From assembly GCF_001601575.1 (NCBI RefSeq), contig NZ_LOHZ01000023.1, positions 83,360 to 147,359 on the forward strand: a stretch of 64,000 bases of DNA, given 5' to 3'. The notes under the pieces are model-generated. The model did not search any database and had not been told where the DNA came from. It saw only the letters and a list, made by a program, of their open reading frames with translations. The translations under genes were made by a program, and so were the position numbers. Source of the stretch: Thermovenabulum gondwanense. Lineage in GTDB: Bacteria > Bacillota > Thermosediminibacteria > Thermosediminibacterales > Thermosediminibacteraceae. Each line of letters begins with the position of its first letter. Within the stretch, counting starts at the first letter, position 1. Positions 7,821-17,164 of the stretch are shown one piece after another.

Positions 7821-8846
7821 TTCCACAATTTTTTCCGCAATTTTGTAATTTGGGAGGACGAATTCCGCTCCTCCCTTTTCTATTGCAGCTCTCGGCATTC
7901 CGAATATTACTGCGGTCTCCTCGGATTCTGCAATGGTCCTTCCTCCGGCTTTTCTTATTTTAACCATTGCTTCTGCCCCATCGGAGCCCATGCCCGTCAT
8001 CAAAACTCCTATGGTATCTTCCCCGAATATTTGCAGTATTGAATTCATAGCCACATCTGCGGAAGGCATAAATCGGTGTTTAGGATAATCGGTAAGGTTT
8101 ATTACGGGAGAATTTTTATCCCCCTCAAGAAGGAGGTTATAACCCCCTTTACCGACATAGCACACACCTTTCTCTACCTTCATTTTGTCCTCCGCTTCCA
8201 CCACTTTTATTTTACAGCTTTCGTTGAGCCTTTTTGCAAACTGATTGGTAAATGCGGGAGGCATATGCTGTATCAAAAATATTGCGGCATTTATGTCAGG
8301 GGGTATGTAAGGTAATACTTCCATAATATTTTTTGGTCCTCCCGTGGATATGCCTATGACAACGGCTTTTAGCGAATTAGAAGTAGAGGTACTATATTTT
8401 ATATCCGAAAAATCTCTCTTTTCGCGAATTGCCATTGAAAGCTCCCGGAATCCGTTTTTAGCCGCAGCTTTTACTTTTTCAATAATTTCTTCGGAAAGGT
8501 CCTTTAAATTTATCGATATGCTGCCTCCGGGCTTTGGTATAAAATCAAAAGCACCGGATTCCAATGCTTTAAGAGTAATGTCTGCCCCTTCCCTGGTTAT
8601 GGAGGAAAGCATTATTACTCTGCCGAGTTTCTCCTCTTTAATAATTTTCAAAGCCTCTAATCCATCCATTTCTGGCATGTTAACATCCATCGTTATGACA
8701 TCGGGCTTTAGTTTTCTTGCCTTTTCAACGGCATCTTTCCCGTTTCTTGCAGTATCTATAACCTTAATTTCGGGGTCACTTTCTAAGATATCCTTTATCA
8801 TAAGCCTCATGAGTGCAGAATCATCAGCTACGAGTACTTTTATCAT
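7800..8846 (-). CDS. cheB: Chemotaxis protein-glutamate methylesterase CheB
   Basis: The 348-residue protein has an N-terminal receiver domain (acidic pocket D8/D9, phospho-acceptor D54) and a C-terminal methylesterase with the triad Ser167 (GISTGGP), His194 (QHMPP) and Asp289 (MTGMGSDGAEAM). It removes methyl groups from, and deamidates, MCP signalling helices to reset adaptation. It is encoded alone, without cheA/W/R nearby, so the rest of the pathway must lie elsewhere. SD GGGGTGAG supports the ATG. The gene end overlaps the convergent ComK-like gene. Confidence 0.95.
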   Translation of the reverse strand: MIKVLVADDSALMRLMIKDILESDPEIKVIDTARNGKDAVEKARKLKPDVITMDVNMPEMDGLEALKIIKEEKLGRVIMLSSITREGADITLKALESGAFDFIPKPGGSISINLKDLSEEIIEKVKAAAKNGFRELSMAIREKRDFSDIKYSTSTSNSLKAVVIGISTGGPKNIMEVLPYIPPDINAAIFLIQHMPPAFTNQFAKRLNESCKIKVVEAEDKMKVEKGVCYVGKGGYNLLLEGDKNSPVINLTDYPKHRFMPSADVAMNSILQIFGEDTIGVLMTGMGSDGAEAMVKIRKAGGRTIAESEETAVIFGMPRAAIEKGGAEFVLPNYKIAEKIVELAGLRK

Positions 8847-8933
8847 TATCTCTCACCCCTTTCTTACCTATTATTATATACGATTTTCGACAAGGTACAA
8901 AGGCAAAAAATAAACCCTTTCAAAAATGAAGGG

Positions 8934-10283
8934 TTAGTCGCTTTCAAAATATTTTTTTATCCTCCTTTGAAGAGCGAACCGGCTAATACCCAAAAGTTTT
9001 GCAGCTTTTGAAATATTGCCCCCGGTTTTTTCAAGTGCCAATTTTATATGGTATTTTTCCAGCTCTTCCAGGGGTATTACATCGGTTTTTGGGTATTTTT
9101 CTAAAACTATATCATCTATCGAACCCCTCATTTCAAGGGGCAGTTCTTTTTCGGTAATATATTCTCCTCTTGCTATTATAACCGCCCTTTCTATAATGTT
9201 CCTTAATTCCCTCACATTGCCCGGCCAGCTGTAATCTAAAAAAATTTCCTTTGCCTTTTCGGTAAAACCTTTGATATTTTTATTGAATTGGGTATTGAAA
9301 ACCTTTAAAAAATGTTCCGAAATGGGTAAAATATCTTCTTTTCTTTCCCTTAATGGTGGAATCTTAAAGTTTACAACGCAGAGCCTGTAATATAAATCCC
9401 TTCTGAAATTTCCCCTTTCTATTTCCTCCTTTAAATTTCTGTTTGTAGCAGAAATAATTCTTACATCAACAGGGATGTAGTTTAATCCTCCAACCCTCCT
9501 TATTGCCTTTTCCTCCAAAAAACGAAGGAGCTTTGCCTGAAGTTCCAAAGGGATTTCTCCTACTTCGTCAAGAAAAAGGGTACCTCCGTCCGCCAGTTCA
9601 ATCAAACCTTTTTTTCTTTCCGTTGCTCCCGTAAAGGCGTTTTTCTCATAGCCAAAAAGCTCGCTTTCAAATAAATTCGCAGGAATTGCACTGCAGTTGA
9701 TGGGAATGAACGGTTTTGTCCTTCTGTCACTGCTTTCATGTATCATTTTTGCCATTACCTCTTTGCCCGTGCCCGTTTCACCTTCAATAAGAATGGGGCA
9801 GTCGGTATTGGCCATGTTTTCTATTTGAGAAAAAAAATTTAATATTTCATTATCTTTAGTTATAAAAGCACTTTTCCCCTGCAAAGATTTAAGAATATGG
9901 TTTTCCTCCAAAAGAGCTTTTTCCTTCAAGGCCTTTTTTAGAGTAATCTTAAGTTCCTCAAGGTCAAAGGGCTTTGTAATAAAATCATATGCTCCCTTTT
10001 TCACTGCCTCCACCGCAGTTTTTGTATCTCCATATGCGGTTATTAGTATAACTATCGTATCCCTTTCTATAGCCTTGATTGATTCCATTACCTTTATGCC
10101 ATCCGAATCGGGAAGGCGAAGGTCAAGAATAACCACATCGGGTAAAAATCCCTTGAATTTCTTTATTCCTTCTTTTGCAGAAAATGCGGTATCAACTTCA
10201 AATCCTTCCGATTTTAGCGAGATTTGAAGGGCTTTGCAGATAGCCGGTTCGTCATCTATAATTAGTATTTTTTTTGCTTTCAA
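8934..10283 (-). CDS. Sigma-54-dependent NtrC-family response regulator
   Basis: Of 449 residues, the first ~120 form a receiver domain (D10/D11, phospho-acceptor D54, K in ITKPFD). An AAA+ domain follows, with Walker A GETGTGKE and a sigma-54 contact loop that reads NAFTGA rather than GAFTGA. The C-terminus is a Fis-type HTH (ISKAAKLLGISRFALQRR). It should activate sigma-54 promoters after phosphorylation, most likely by the kinase at 11846-12949. Two such promoters and two matching palindromes lie within 6 kb, upstream of the NRAMP-type and pxp genes, which defines its probable targets. Confidence 0.93.
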   Translation of the reverse strand: MKAKKILIIDDEPAICKALQISLKSEGFEVDTAFSAKEGIKKFKGFLPDVVILDLRLPDSDGIKVMESIKAIERDTIVILITAYGDTKTAVEAVKKGAYDFITKPFDLEELKITLKKALKEKALLEENHILKSLQGKSAFITKDNEILNFFSQIENMANTDCPILIEGETGTGKEVMAKMIHESSDRRTKPFIPINCSAIPANLFESELFGYEKNAFTGATERKKGLIELADGGTLFLDEVGEIPLELQAKLLRFLEEKAIRRVGGLNYIPVDVRIISATNRNLKEEIERGNFRRDLYYRLCVVNFKIPPLRERKEDILPISEHFLKVFNTQFNKNIKGFTEKAKEIFLDYSWPGNVRELRNIIERAVIIARGEYITEKELPLEMRGSIDDIVLEKYPKTDVIPLEELEKYHIKLALEKTGGNISKAAKLLGISRFALQRRIKKYFESD

Positions 10284-10355
10284 TATTAACCACCTGCTTT
10301 TTAGAACTTAAAAATAATTTCTATACTTTATTATAAATATCCTGCTAAAATAAAA

Positions 10356-10382
10356 AAAGCAGGCCATATTTTGACCTGCTTT
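10356..10382 (-). terminator. Terminator after the NRAMP-type gene
   Basis: AAAGCAGG and CCTGCTTT form the stem; read on the minus strand it is followed by TTTTTTTA. It separates the transporter gene from the response-regulator gene. Confidence 0.75.
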
Positions 10383-10396
10383 TAATTATATTCAAA

Positions 10397-11632
10397 TTAT
10401 ATTATTTTTAATGCTTTCAGGATCATCCTTATACCTAAAATTATCGTAAATATAACAATGAAATACCCCAAAATATTTGATGTTGCGTTGTTTACATATT
10501 CGTTCATTATATTCTTTTTGTTCATAACCATCAGCAGTAATACAGCGGAAATTGGAAGTAGTACACCGTTTATTGCTTGAGCAAAAACTATTATCTGTAC
10601 CGGATTTGCTCCCATGAACGCCACAAAGGCACCTACGAGCATTACTATTAACCATATTAATCTAAATGTAGAATTTTTGAGGTCCCTTCCGAGGCCCAAT
10701 ACTCCTGTAATAGCAAAAGCCGCTGCCATAGGTGCGGTGATAGCCGAGGAAATGCCAGCACCGAACAGTCCCAAAGCAAAAAACCATTTTGCCCAGGGGC
10801 CAAGTAAGGGTTCCAACTGGCGAGCCATGTCAGCAGCGGACTTTATAGTGACGCCCTGACCAAACATGGATGCGGAGGTGATTATAATAGCTATTGATAT
10901 AATTCCGCCTAAACCTATAGAGATTATGGAGTCTAACCTTGAATCCGAAATGGCTTCTTTTTTATCCTTTTCCTTACCCCATCTTTCAGCAGCAGCTGAC
11001 GAGTGCAGGTACAGGTTATAAGGCACAACCGTCGTACCTATAAGCCCCAGAGTAACGACAAGGGCACCCGCCGGTATTCTCGGTATGAAAAGCCCTGACA
11101 TTACCTCCGACCAATTTGGGGAGATAACGATTGAAGTGATTACGAAAACAACGCTCATTAAAATTACAAGTCCGATCAAAACCTTCTCAATAAGCCTGTA
11201 GCTTCCCGTCCACAAAAGAAGACTTGCAACCACTGCAATTATAGCAACCCACAATTTTCTGGTGCCACCTAATATAACTTCAAGACCCATCGATGCCCCG
11301 CTGATATTACCGCTCTGGAATGCAGAGTTGCCGATACCTAAAGCGGCAATAACCAGAGCAATAACAAGGTATTTTACTCCCGGATTCTCGGCAAAAGCCT
11401 CCCTTATTGCATCTCCGAGGCCTCTATTGGATACTATACCTATTCTTGCAGACATTTCTTGCAGGATTATTGTTGCTATGGTAGCAAAAAGCATTGCCCA
11501 CAAAAGGGTATATTTGTAGTTTACGCCCGCAAGGGTACATGTGGTAACGGTTCCCGGTCCTATAAATGCCGCAACGACTATCGCTCCCGGACCTATGTTT
11601 TTTATTTTTTGCCAAAATGTCTTTTTTTCCAC
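10397..11632 (-). CDS. ycsG: NRAMP-fold transporter, YcsG type, lacking the metal-site residues
   Basis: The 411-residue protein has about 11 membrane segments and the NRAMP overall pattern. The canonical metal-binding DPGN of TM1 is GPGT here (residues 25-28), and the MPHN of TM6 is VPYN (203-206), so all side chains that bind Mn/Fe in MntH are replaced. In B. subtilis the homologue YcsG is encoded between ycsF (pxpA) and ycsI, and the same genes occur here. I infer transport of an organic substrate such as 5-oxoproline, not a metal. A sigma-54 promoter precedes the gene. Confidence 0.82.
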   Translation of the reverse strand: MEKKTFWQKIKNIGPGAIVVAAFIGPGTVTTCTLAGVNYKYTLLWAMLFATIATIILQEMSARIGIVSNRGLGDAIREAFAENPGVKYLVIALVIAALGIGNSAFQSGNISGASMGLEVILGGTRKLWVAIIAVVASLLLWTGSYRLIEKVLIGLVILMSVVFVITSIVISPNWSEVMSGLFIPRIPAGALVVTLGLIGTTVVPYNLYLHSSAAAERWGKEKDKKEAISDSRLDSIISIGLGGIISIAIIITSASMFGQGVTIKSAADMARQLEPLLGPWAKWFFALGLFGAGISSAITAPMAAAFAITGVLGLGRDLKNSTFRLIWLIVMLVGAFVAFMGANPVQIIVFAQAINGVLLPISAVLLLMVMNKKNIMNEYVNNATSNILGYFIVIFTIILGIRMILKALKII

Positions 11633-11762
11633 CTCATTAACCTCCCTTTTTTCAATGGATTTTAATAATGTAGTTTTTTAAAGGTTTAACTTAGGGATAA
11701 AATCCCTCCTTCACCTCCCGTAAAATAAATTAGTTTATCAATTATTTTTGTTATTTTAGTTT

Positions 11763-11778
11763 TGCAAATATCATTCCA
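11763..11778 (-). promoter_or_regulatory. Sigma-54 (-24/-12) promoter of the ycsG-like gene
   Basis: On the minus strand the sequence reads TGGAATGATATTTGCA, which fits TGGnAnGnnnnTTGCA with exact GG-GC spacing. It lies between the terminator of the upstream kinase gene and the transporter ORF. The predicted start is near 11752. Confidence 0.8.
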
Positions 11779-11782
11779 AAAA

Positions 11783-11816
11783 TAAAAAAGCCCGTTTTAG
11801 CAATATTCGGGCTTTT
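11783..11816 (-). terminator. Terminator of the symporter-kinase operon
   Basis: AAAAGCCCG...CGGGCTTTTTT on the minus strand forms a hairpin followed by a T run, 30 bp after the kinase stop codon and directly before the sigma-54 promoter. Confidence 0.8.
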
Positions 11817-11845
11817 ATATAATAATGCAGCTAATCATAACTTTG

Positions 11846-12949
11846 TTAGTTTCCGCTCATAGTGTGCGATATCGCACAAGGAAATGATATATAAAATGAT
11901 GTACCGTTGTTTTCTTCACTTTCTACTTTTAATTTGCCGTTATTTTGATTTACCAGAACCTGAACCACGCATAGCCCCAATCCCGTACCTTCTCCGAAAG
12001 CGGTAAAAAAGGGGTTGAATATTTTTGAAAGGTTTTCCTTTGCAATCCCTATTCCGGTGTCCCTTATTTCTATTACAACCTCACCATCCTTTTTTTGTGC
12101 CTTTATGAAAATGGAATCCTTTTCCCTGCAGGCTTTCACCGCATTGGATATTACGTTAATTATAATCTGCTTAAGATGAGAAGAATCCACATAAATTTCA
12201 AGATCTTTTTCCAAATCTATTTTAAGGTTCAAACTTTTCTTTTTTATCATAGAATCCACAAGGGGTAAAATTTCATTTAAAACATTATCTAAAACTATCA
12301 ATTCAAAGTGAGGCTCGGAGGGCCTTCCGTAGCTTAACAAATCTGAAATTATCTTATCGATCCTGTTTATTTCGTTATATACCAAAGGGAAAAGTTCTTT
12401 TGAAAAGTTGCTTTCTTTAAGGTCTGTCTCTATAACCTGAAGGCAGGATTTTATACCCTGAAGTGGGTTTCTGATTTCATGGGCAAGGGATGCAGACATT
12501 TCCCCCACCAGAGAAAGCCTATTTATCTTTTCTATATTCTCTATGTATTCTTTTATTTTTGCTACCATAGTATTGAAAGCATCTTTTAAAGTACCTATTT
12601 CATCCTCGCTTTTATACTCCACCTTTACCTCAAAATCGCCCTTTGCCACCCTTTCACATGCGATGGACAGCTTTTTTATGGGTTTTACAATACCATAGGT
12701 AAAGAAAAAAGTAAGCTGGGATGCTACGATTATGGATATAATCGCAACAAGTATTGTGTATTTTTGAAGTTCGAGCAGCTTTGAAGAAACAAAACCAGTA
12801 TAAAGGCTTTCATTATAGTCGGGGAGATAATATAATAAACTTTTAAAAATCTTATAGGATCCGTAATAGGAGGTAAATCCGAGGACTGCCAACGAAAATA
12901 TTATTATTATCAAAAAAGGTATAAGTATCCTTGACTCAATGCTTCTCAT
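11846..12949 (-). CDS. Sensor histidine kinase (NtrB-like output)
   Basis: This 367-residue kinase has two membrane segments (about 8-30 and 64-88), a very short external loop, a HAMP domain (about 88-140), a HisKA dimerisation helix with phospho-His157 (SLAHEIRNPLQG) and a GHKL ATPase domain (NVISNAVKA, DTGIGI, GTGLGL). The small sensor loop suggests it reads a signal in the membrane or through a partner. It overlaps the symporter gene by 14 bp, so transport and sensing are probably coupled. Its likely partner is the sigma-54 regulator encoded 1.6 kb downstream. Confidence 0.92.
   Translation of the reverse strand: MRSIESRILIPFLIIIIFSLAVLGFTSYYGSYKIFKSLLYYLPDYNESLYTGFVSSKLLELQKYTILVAIISIIVASQLTFFFTYGIVKPIKKLSIACERVAKGDFEVKVEYKSEDEIGTLKDAFNTMVAKIKEYIENIEKINRLSLVGEMSASLAHEIRNPLQGIKSCLQVIETDLKESNFSKELFPLVYNEINRIDKIISDLLSYGRPSEPHFELIVLDNVLNEILPLVDSMIKKKSLNLKIDLEKDLEIYVDSSHLKQIIINVISNAVKACREKDSIFIKAQKKDGEVVIEIRDTGIGIAKENLSKIFNPFFTAFGEGTGLGLCVVQVLVNQNNGKLKVESEENNGTSFYISFPCAISHTMSGN
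11863..11878. promoter_or_regulatory. Putative NtrC-type enhancer (UAS) of the ycsG-like gene
   Basis: TGTGCGATATCGCACA is a perfect 16-bp palindrome located inside the 3' end of the kinase gene. Its centre is about 118 bp upstream of the predicted sigma-54 start of the transporter gene, a normal enhancer distance. A near-identical copy lies upstream of the pxp operon. Confidence 0.75.
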
Positions 12950-14405
12950 GTTTTTTCACCTCCCCCACAATAAACCCTGCAAGTGATACTATAAAACCGG
13001 GCATTCCCGGATGAATCAATTTTATATAAGGAATATTTGCCCTGTTTTGAAGTATAAAAAACAGCATATAAGTAATAAGGCCTGAGAAAAAGGATATTTC
13101 AGCACTTAACTTTTTAGGTTTTTTTATAAACATTGTGGCATAAAGCGGTACAAATATTGATGAAGAAAAGATTCCCCATATATTGCCTCCGTATTCGATA
13201 AGGTTTTCAGGCGGATTTAAGGAAAGTATCATCGATACGGTTCCAGCAATACCTATTAAAATTCGGTTTATATTCAGGATTTTATCCTCATCGCCGATAT
13301 TTTTATAAAACCTCTTTAGTAAGTCATTCCAAAAGCTGGTGGATATCAGAAGTAATTCTGAGTTTGCGGTGGATACCGAAGCAGCAATTATCCCTATTAA
13401 AAATACCCCGGTTATCCACGAAGGAGCGATACGATTAAACAAGAGCGGCACTATATCATCTATATTTTTGTTTGAACTATCTACAAAAATAGGTATTAGA
13501 ACCCGTAAACCTATGGACCCGAAAATTACAAAAAAGTAAATCACGGAAAGTATGATTAAAGAATAAACTATCATATTCTTTGCTGTTTTATCGCTTTTTG
13601 CAGAAACAATCCTTATAATGTACTGGGGATTGGCAGCAAGCCCTAAACCCCATCCGAAAAATGAGGATAAAAGGTATAAGGGAGGCCTGAGCCCTTTACA
13701 AAAAGGATCAAGCAACCCTCCCCTGGGGGTGGATATATTCCAGATTAATAAAGGCGGTGTATCCACATTTAAAGCATTTATATATAAATTGGCCAAACCT
13801 TTATTTAACTTAATTATATAGACCGCAAAGATGAATAAAGAAACAAATATAACAGCAGCATTTAATGCATCGGATTTAACGACGGAAAAAAGGCCGCCGA
13901 AGGTAGTATAAAAAATATAAAGATACACAAGTAAAAGGGAAAGGCTATAAGGAATATCAAGGAGCATACTCATAACCATACCGAAACCCTTTATTTGCAT
14001 GGTGATATAAAATACATACGAAATAATCATTATAATGGATGAACTTTTTTGTAAAAGCTGAGAATTATATTTTTCCTGAAAAAATTCAGGAAAGGTGTGA
14101 ATATTACTTTTCCTAATGGTTTTGGACAGAAAATACAGTAAAACGGCTCCGAAAAACCACGGCAGGATACTGTAAAAAACCGCCGATATGCCGTAAATAT
14201 AAAGATAGCTGCCCAAACCCAGGATGGAAGCTGCCGAAAACCAGGTTGCGATAAAGGTACCCGTACTGTAAAAGGTATTTAATTTTTTACCCGCAAGAAA
14301 AAAATCTTCCACATTGTAGGTATCGTAAAATCCGCTGCGAGTTGAATAAACTATTAAAATCGTATAAATAAAGAAAAAGGACATAAATAAAAATGATTTA
14401 ACCAT
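12936..14405 (-). CDS. Sodium:solute symporter (SSS family)
   Basis: I chose the ATG at 14405 because GGAGG sits just upstream; the longer frame from a GTG at 14438 begins inside a regulatory palindrome. The 489-residue protein has about 13 membrane helices and SSS features (DFFLAGKKLN near the N-terminus, GGLFSVVKSDALNA, AASVSTANSELL). It should import an organic solute with sodium. The overlap with a kinase gene and the divergent pxp operon suggest the solute is linked to 5-oxoproline or related amides. Confidence 0.88.
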   Translation of the reverse strand: MVKSFLFMSFFFIYTILIVYSTRSGFYDTYNVEDFFLAGKKLNTFYSTGTFIATWFSAASILGLGSYLYIYGISAVFYSILPWFFGAVLLYFLSKTIRKSNIHTFPEFFQEKYNSQLLQKSSSIIMIISYVFYITMQIKGFGMVMSMLLDIPYSLSLLLVYLYIFYTTFGGLFSVVKSDALNAAVIFVSLFIFAVYIIKLNKGLANLYINALNVDTPPLLIWNISTPRGGLLDPFCKGLRPPLYLLSSFFGWGLGLAANPQYIIRIVSAKSDKTAKNMIVYSLIILSVIYFFVIFGSIGLRVLIPIFVDSSNKNIDDIVPLLFNRIAPSWITGVFLIGIIAASVSTANSELLLISTSFWNDLLKRFYKNIGDEDKILNINRILIGIAGTVSMILSLNPPENLIEYGGNIWGIFSSSIFVPLYATMFIKKPKKLSAEISFFSGLITYMLFFILQNRANIPYIKLIHPGMPGFIVSLAGFIVGEVKKHEKH

Positions 14406-14431
14406 AAAAATTCCTCCATTTTTTGAATAAA

Positions 14432-14447
14432 TGTGCAATATCGCACA
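14432..14447. promoter_or_regulatory. Putative NtrC-type enhancer (UAS) of the pxp operon
   Basis: TGTGCAATATCGCACA differs at one base from the perfect palindrome at 11863-11878. Its centre is about 153 bp upstream of the predicted sigma-54 start of pxpA. It is also only 27 bp from the symporter start codon, so it could affect both divergent operons. Confidence 0.75.
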
Positions 14448-14566
14448 CGATTTGCAAATATCTTAAATTAGTAACTGTATAAAATAATTATAATAAAAAT
14501 ATTTATTAAAAAGAATTCTGCCTATTTAAAATATATATTAATTCTTTTAATAATAATGGAATTTAC

Positions 14567-14582
14567 GGGTATAAATTTTGCA
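14567..14582 (+). promoter_or_regulatory. Sigma-54 (-24/-12) promoter of pxpA
   Basis: GGGTATAAATTTTGCA has the GG and GC blocks at the required spacing and a good TTTGCA -12 element. The predicted start near 14593 leaves a 30-nt leader to the pxpA ATG. Confidence 0.72.
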
Positions 14583-14622
14583 ATATAATAAAGTTAAAAA
14601 TCCTTACAGGGGAGGTCTTAAA

Positions 14623-15393
14623 ATGCTTTTTAAAATCGACTTAAACAGCGACATCGGCGAAAGCTTTGGAGCCTATAAGATAGGAAGGGATGAAGAGATA
14701 GTAAAATACATATCCTCCGCAAATATCGCCTGCGGGTTTCACGCAGGAGACCCTAATGTAATGGCAAAAACTGTAAAATACTGCAGGGAATACAATGTAG
14801 AAATAGGAGCTCATCCGGGTTTTCCGGACCTTCTGGGATTTGGCAGGAGAAATATGGACGTTTCTCCTGAAGAAGTTAAAAACTACCTTATATATCAAAT
14901 TGGTGCATTAAAGGCTTTTGCAGAGGCTCAAGGATTAAAGCTTCAACACGTTAAAGCCCACGGCGCCCTTTACAATATGGCAATGAAGGATGCCAAACTC
15001 GCAGCAGCAATCGTGGAAGCAATAGGATTGGTGGACGAGGATTTAATCTGCGTAGGATTGGGCAATTCGGAGCTGGAATACTGTGCAAACAAAAAAGGGA
15101 TTAAATATGCCATAGAATTTTTTGCAGATAGAAACTACAATCCAGACGGCACCCTTGTACCAAGAAGTGCTCCAAATGCTGTCATTCACGATGAAGAAGA
15201 AGCATGTAAAAGAATTTTAAAAATGGTTAAGGAAGGTAAGGTTGTGGCGGTGGACGGGAGTGAGGTAGAGGTAAGGTCAAAAACCGTATGCATCCACGGT
15301 GATAACCCCAAAGCCGTTGATTTTGCGTCTAAGCTTAATAAACTATTCAAGGAAAACGGCATTGAAATTCAACCAATGAAAAATTTATTCTGA
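14623..15393 (+). CDS. pxpA: 5-oxoprolinase subunit PxpA (LamB/YcsF family)
   Basis: The ATG at 14623 follows GGGGAGGT; an in-frame TTG at 14578 overlaps the sigma-54 promoter and is not used. The 256 residues carry the family signatures [13 protein letters not shown] near the N-terminus, [12 protein letters not shown] and VKAHGALYN. With PxpB and PxpC it forms the ATP-dependent enzyme that opens 5-oxoproline (pyroglutamate) to glutamate. The gene opens an operon pxpA-pxpB-pxpC-ycsI under probable sigma-54 control. Confidence 0.95.
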   Translation: MLFKIDLNSDIGESFGAYKIGRDEEIVKYISSANIACGFHAGDPNVMAKTVKYCREYNVEIGAHPGFPDLLGFGRRNMDVSPEEVKNYLIYQIGALKAFAEAQGLKLQHVKAHGALYNMAMKDAKLAAAIVEAIGLVDEDLICVGLGNSELEYCANKKGIKYAIEFFADRNYNPDGTLVPRSAPNAVIHDEEEACKRILKMVKEGKVVAVDGSEVEVRSKTVCIHGDNPKAVDFASKLNKLFKENGIEIQPMKNLF

Positions 15394-15409
15394 TCGGGAG
15401 AGATAAAAG

Positions 15410-16141
15410 ATGTACGAAAAACCAAAAATTTTACCCGAAGGAGACAAAGCTGTTCTAGTTGAATTCGGAAACGAAATATCGGAAGAATGTAATGATAAGG
15501 TAATGGCCCTTTACGGCTTTTTAAAAGAAAAAAATATTAAGGGAATAATATCCCTTGTACCAACTTACCGGTCCCTTTTGATAAAATATGAACCTCTTAC
15601 AATCCCATATAAAGAAATTACATCAAAAATAGAGAATATGCTTTCTTCTATCGACAAATCTTCATATAAAAATGCAAAGGTAATAGAAATACCTGTCGTC
15701 TACGGTGATGAGTTTGGTCCCGACTTAGAATTCGTAGCATCCTATAATAAATTGACCCCTGAAGAGGTAATAGAAATTCACACAAAGCCCTTATACCGTA
15801 TTTACATGCTGGGATTTACCATGGGTTTTGCGTACCTCGGTGGAATGTCTGAAAAAATAGCTACCCCGCGTCTTGAAAGGCCGAGGGAAAAAATACCAGC
15901 AGGCTCTGTAGGAATTGCGGATAAGCAGACAGGCATTTACCCTATAGAAAGCCCCGGCGGTTGGAGGCTCATAGGGCAGACACCGGTAAAAATTTACGAC
16001 CCAAAAAACGAGAGACCGATACTTTTGGAGGCGGGTAATTATTTGAAATTTGTAAGGATCGCAAAAGAAGAGTTTTATAAAATAAGAGAGGAAGTAAATA
16101 ATGGAAAATTTAACGTAAAGACTTATGATTACGCTAATTGA
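15410..16141 (+). CDS. pxpB: 5-oxoprolinase subunit PxpB (KipI family)
   Basis: The 243-residue protein has the KipI-like N-terminal half and the conserved block YMLGFTMGFAYLGGM, then PRLERPREKIPAGSVGIADK and YPIESPGGWRLIG of the carboxyltransferase-type subunit. It works as a pair with PxpC in ATP-dependent pyroglutamate cleavage. It lies 16 bp after pxpA. Although the B. subtilis homologue is known as a KinA inhibitor, the pxpABC context here supports the enzyme role. Confidence 0.95.
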   Translation: MYEKPKILPEGDKAVLVEFGNEISEECNDKVMALYGFLKEKNIKGIISLVPTYRSLLIKYEPLTIPYKEITSKIENMLSSIDKSSYKNAKVIEIPVVYGDEFGPDLEFVASYNKLTPEEVIEIHTKPLYRIYMLGFTMGFAYLGGMSEKIATPRLERPREKIPAGSVGIADKQTGIYPIESPGGWRLIGQTPVKIYDPKNERPILLEAGNYLKFVRIAKEEFYKIREEVNNGKFNVKTYDYAN

Positions 16142-16161
16142 TTTTCGGGAGGTATTAGAAA

Positions 16162-17163
16162 TTGGAGGTTTTTAAAGTATTAAACCCCGGACTTTTTACA
16201 ACAATACAGGACATGGGCCGGTATGGTTACGAGCATCAGGGTGTACCTACCTCGGGTGCTGCGGATGAATTTTCGTTTAAAATAGCAAATATATTGCTTG
16301 AAAATCCGGAGAATTGCCCCGCTCTTGAAATAACCATGATGGGCCCGCATTTGGAAGCCCTGAATAAAACATTTATTTCGGTTACCGGTGCACAAATCCC
16401 CGTATATTTAAACGGCAATTTGGTCCCTAACTGGTCAGTAATACCGGTAAAAAAGGGCGATACTATTACCTTTGGGCAGTTAAAGTCCGGATGCCGTGCC
16501 TATCTTGCGGTAAAAGGGGGATTTGAAGGGGACTTTAAGATGGGAAGCTTTTCTACGTATACAAGGGGAAACATCGGGGGCTACATGGGAAGAAGGCTTT
16601 TAAAAGATGATATCTTAAAGGCAAAGGAAACTAATATAGAATGTAAATTAGTAAAAGTAAGGGATGAATACATACCAAAATATCCCTCCTTTATGGAAGT
16701 AAGGGTTATTTTGGGGCCTCAGGACGACTACTTCGAAAAGGAAATGATTGATAAATTTTTGAGCTCGGAGTACACAATAAGCAAGGATTCGGATAGAATG
16801 GGTCTTCGTTTGGAAGGCCCGGAAATTAAAGCAAAAAAGCACGATATAATAACCGATGGCCTCGTTCCGGGCGCGGTGCAGGTGCCTGCAAACGGAAAAC
16901 CCATTGTAATGCTTAAAGATGCTCAAACCACAGGAGGATACGTAAAAATTGCTACCCTAATATCCCCTGATTTAGACAGGCTTGCTCAGCTAAAGCCCGG
17001 CGATAGGATTAAGTTTAAAGCGGTGACCGTAGAAGAAGCCCACAAGATTTTGGCACAAACTGAGGAAAAAATAAGAATTATTAAAGAAACGGCGGTCCCT
17101 TTAAATTACTATAATATTAAAGTAAAAGGTAAGGAATATTTTTCAATAGTGGAGGTTTTATAA
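16162..17163 (+). CDS. pxpC: 5-oxoprolinase subunit PxpC (KipA family)
   Basis: The 333-residue protein shows FTTIQDMGRYGYEHQGVPTSGAAD near the N-terminus and the late block GLVPGAVQVPANGKPIVML, both typical of biotin-dependent carboxylase/KipA domains. Translation starts at TTG (16162) behind SD GGGAGGT. It forms the second half of the PxpBC heteromer. The gene is 20 bp after pxpB and nearly touches ycsI. Confidence 0.95.
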   Translation: MEVFKVLNPGLFTTIQDMGRYGYEHQGVPTSGAADEFSFKIANILLENPENCPALEITMMGPHLEALNKTFISVTGAQIPVYLNGNLVPNWSVIPVKKGDTITFGQLKSGCRAYLAVKGGFEGDFKMGSFSTYTRGNIGGYMGRRLLKDDILKAKETNIECKLVKVRDEYIPKYPSFMEVRVILGPQDDYFEKEMIDKFLSSEYTISKDSDRMGLRLEGPEIKAKKHDIITDGLVPGAVQVPANGKPIVMLKDAQTTGGYVKIATLISPDLDRLAQLKPGDRIKFKAVTVEEAHKILAQTEEKIRIIKETAVPLNYYNIKVKGKEYFSIVEVL

Positions 17164-17164
17164 T

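Noticed and set aside
14432..14447. Sigma-54 promoter for the symporter operon
   Set aside because: On the minus strand TTTGCA occurs but no GG lies at -24; only the palindrome is convincing there.
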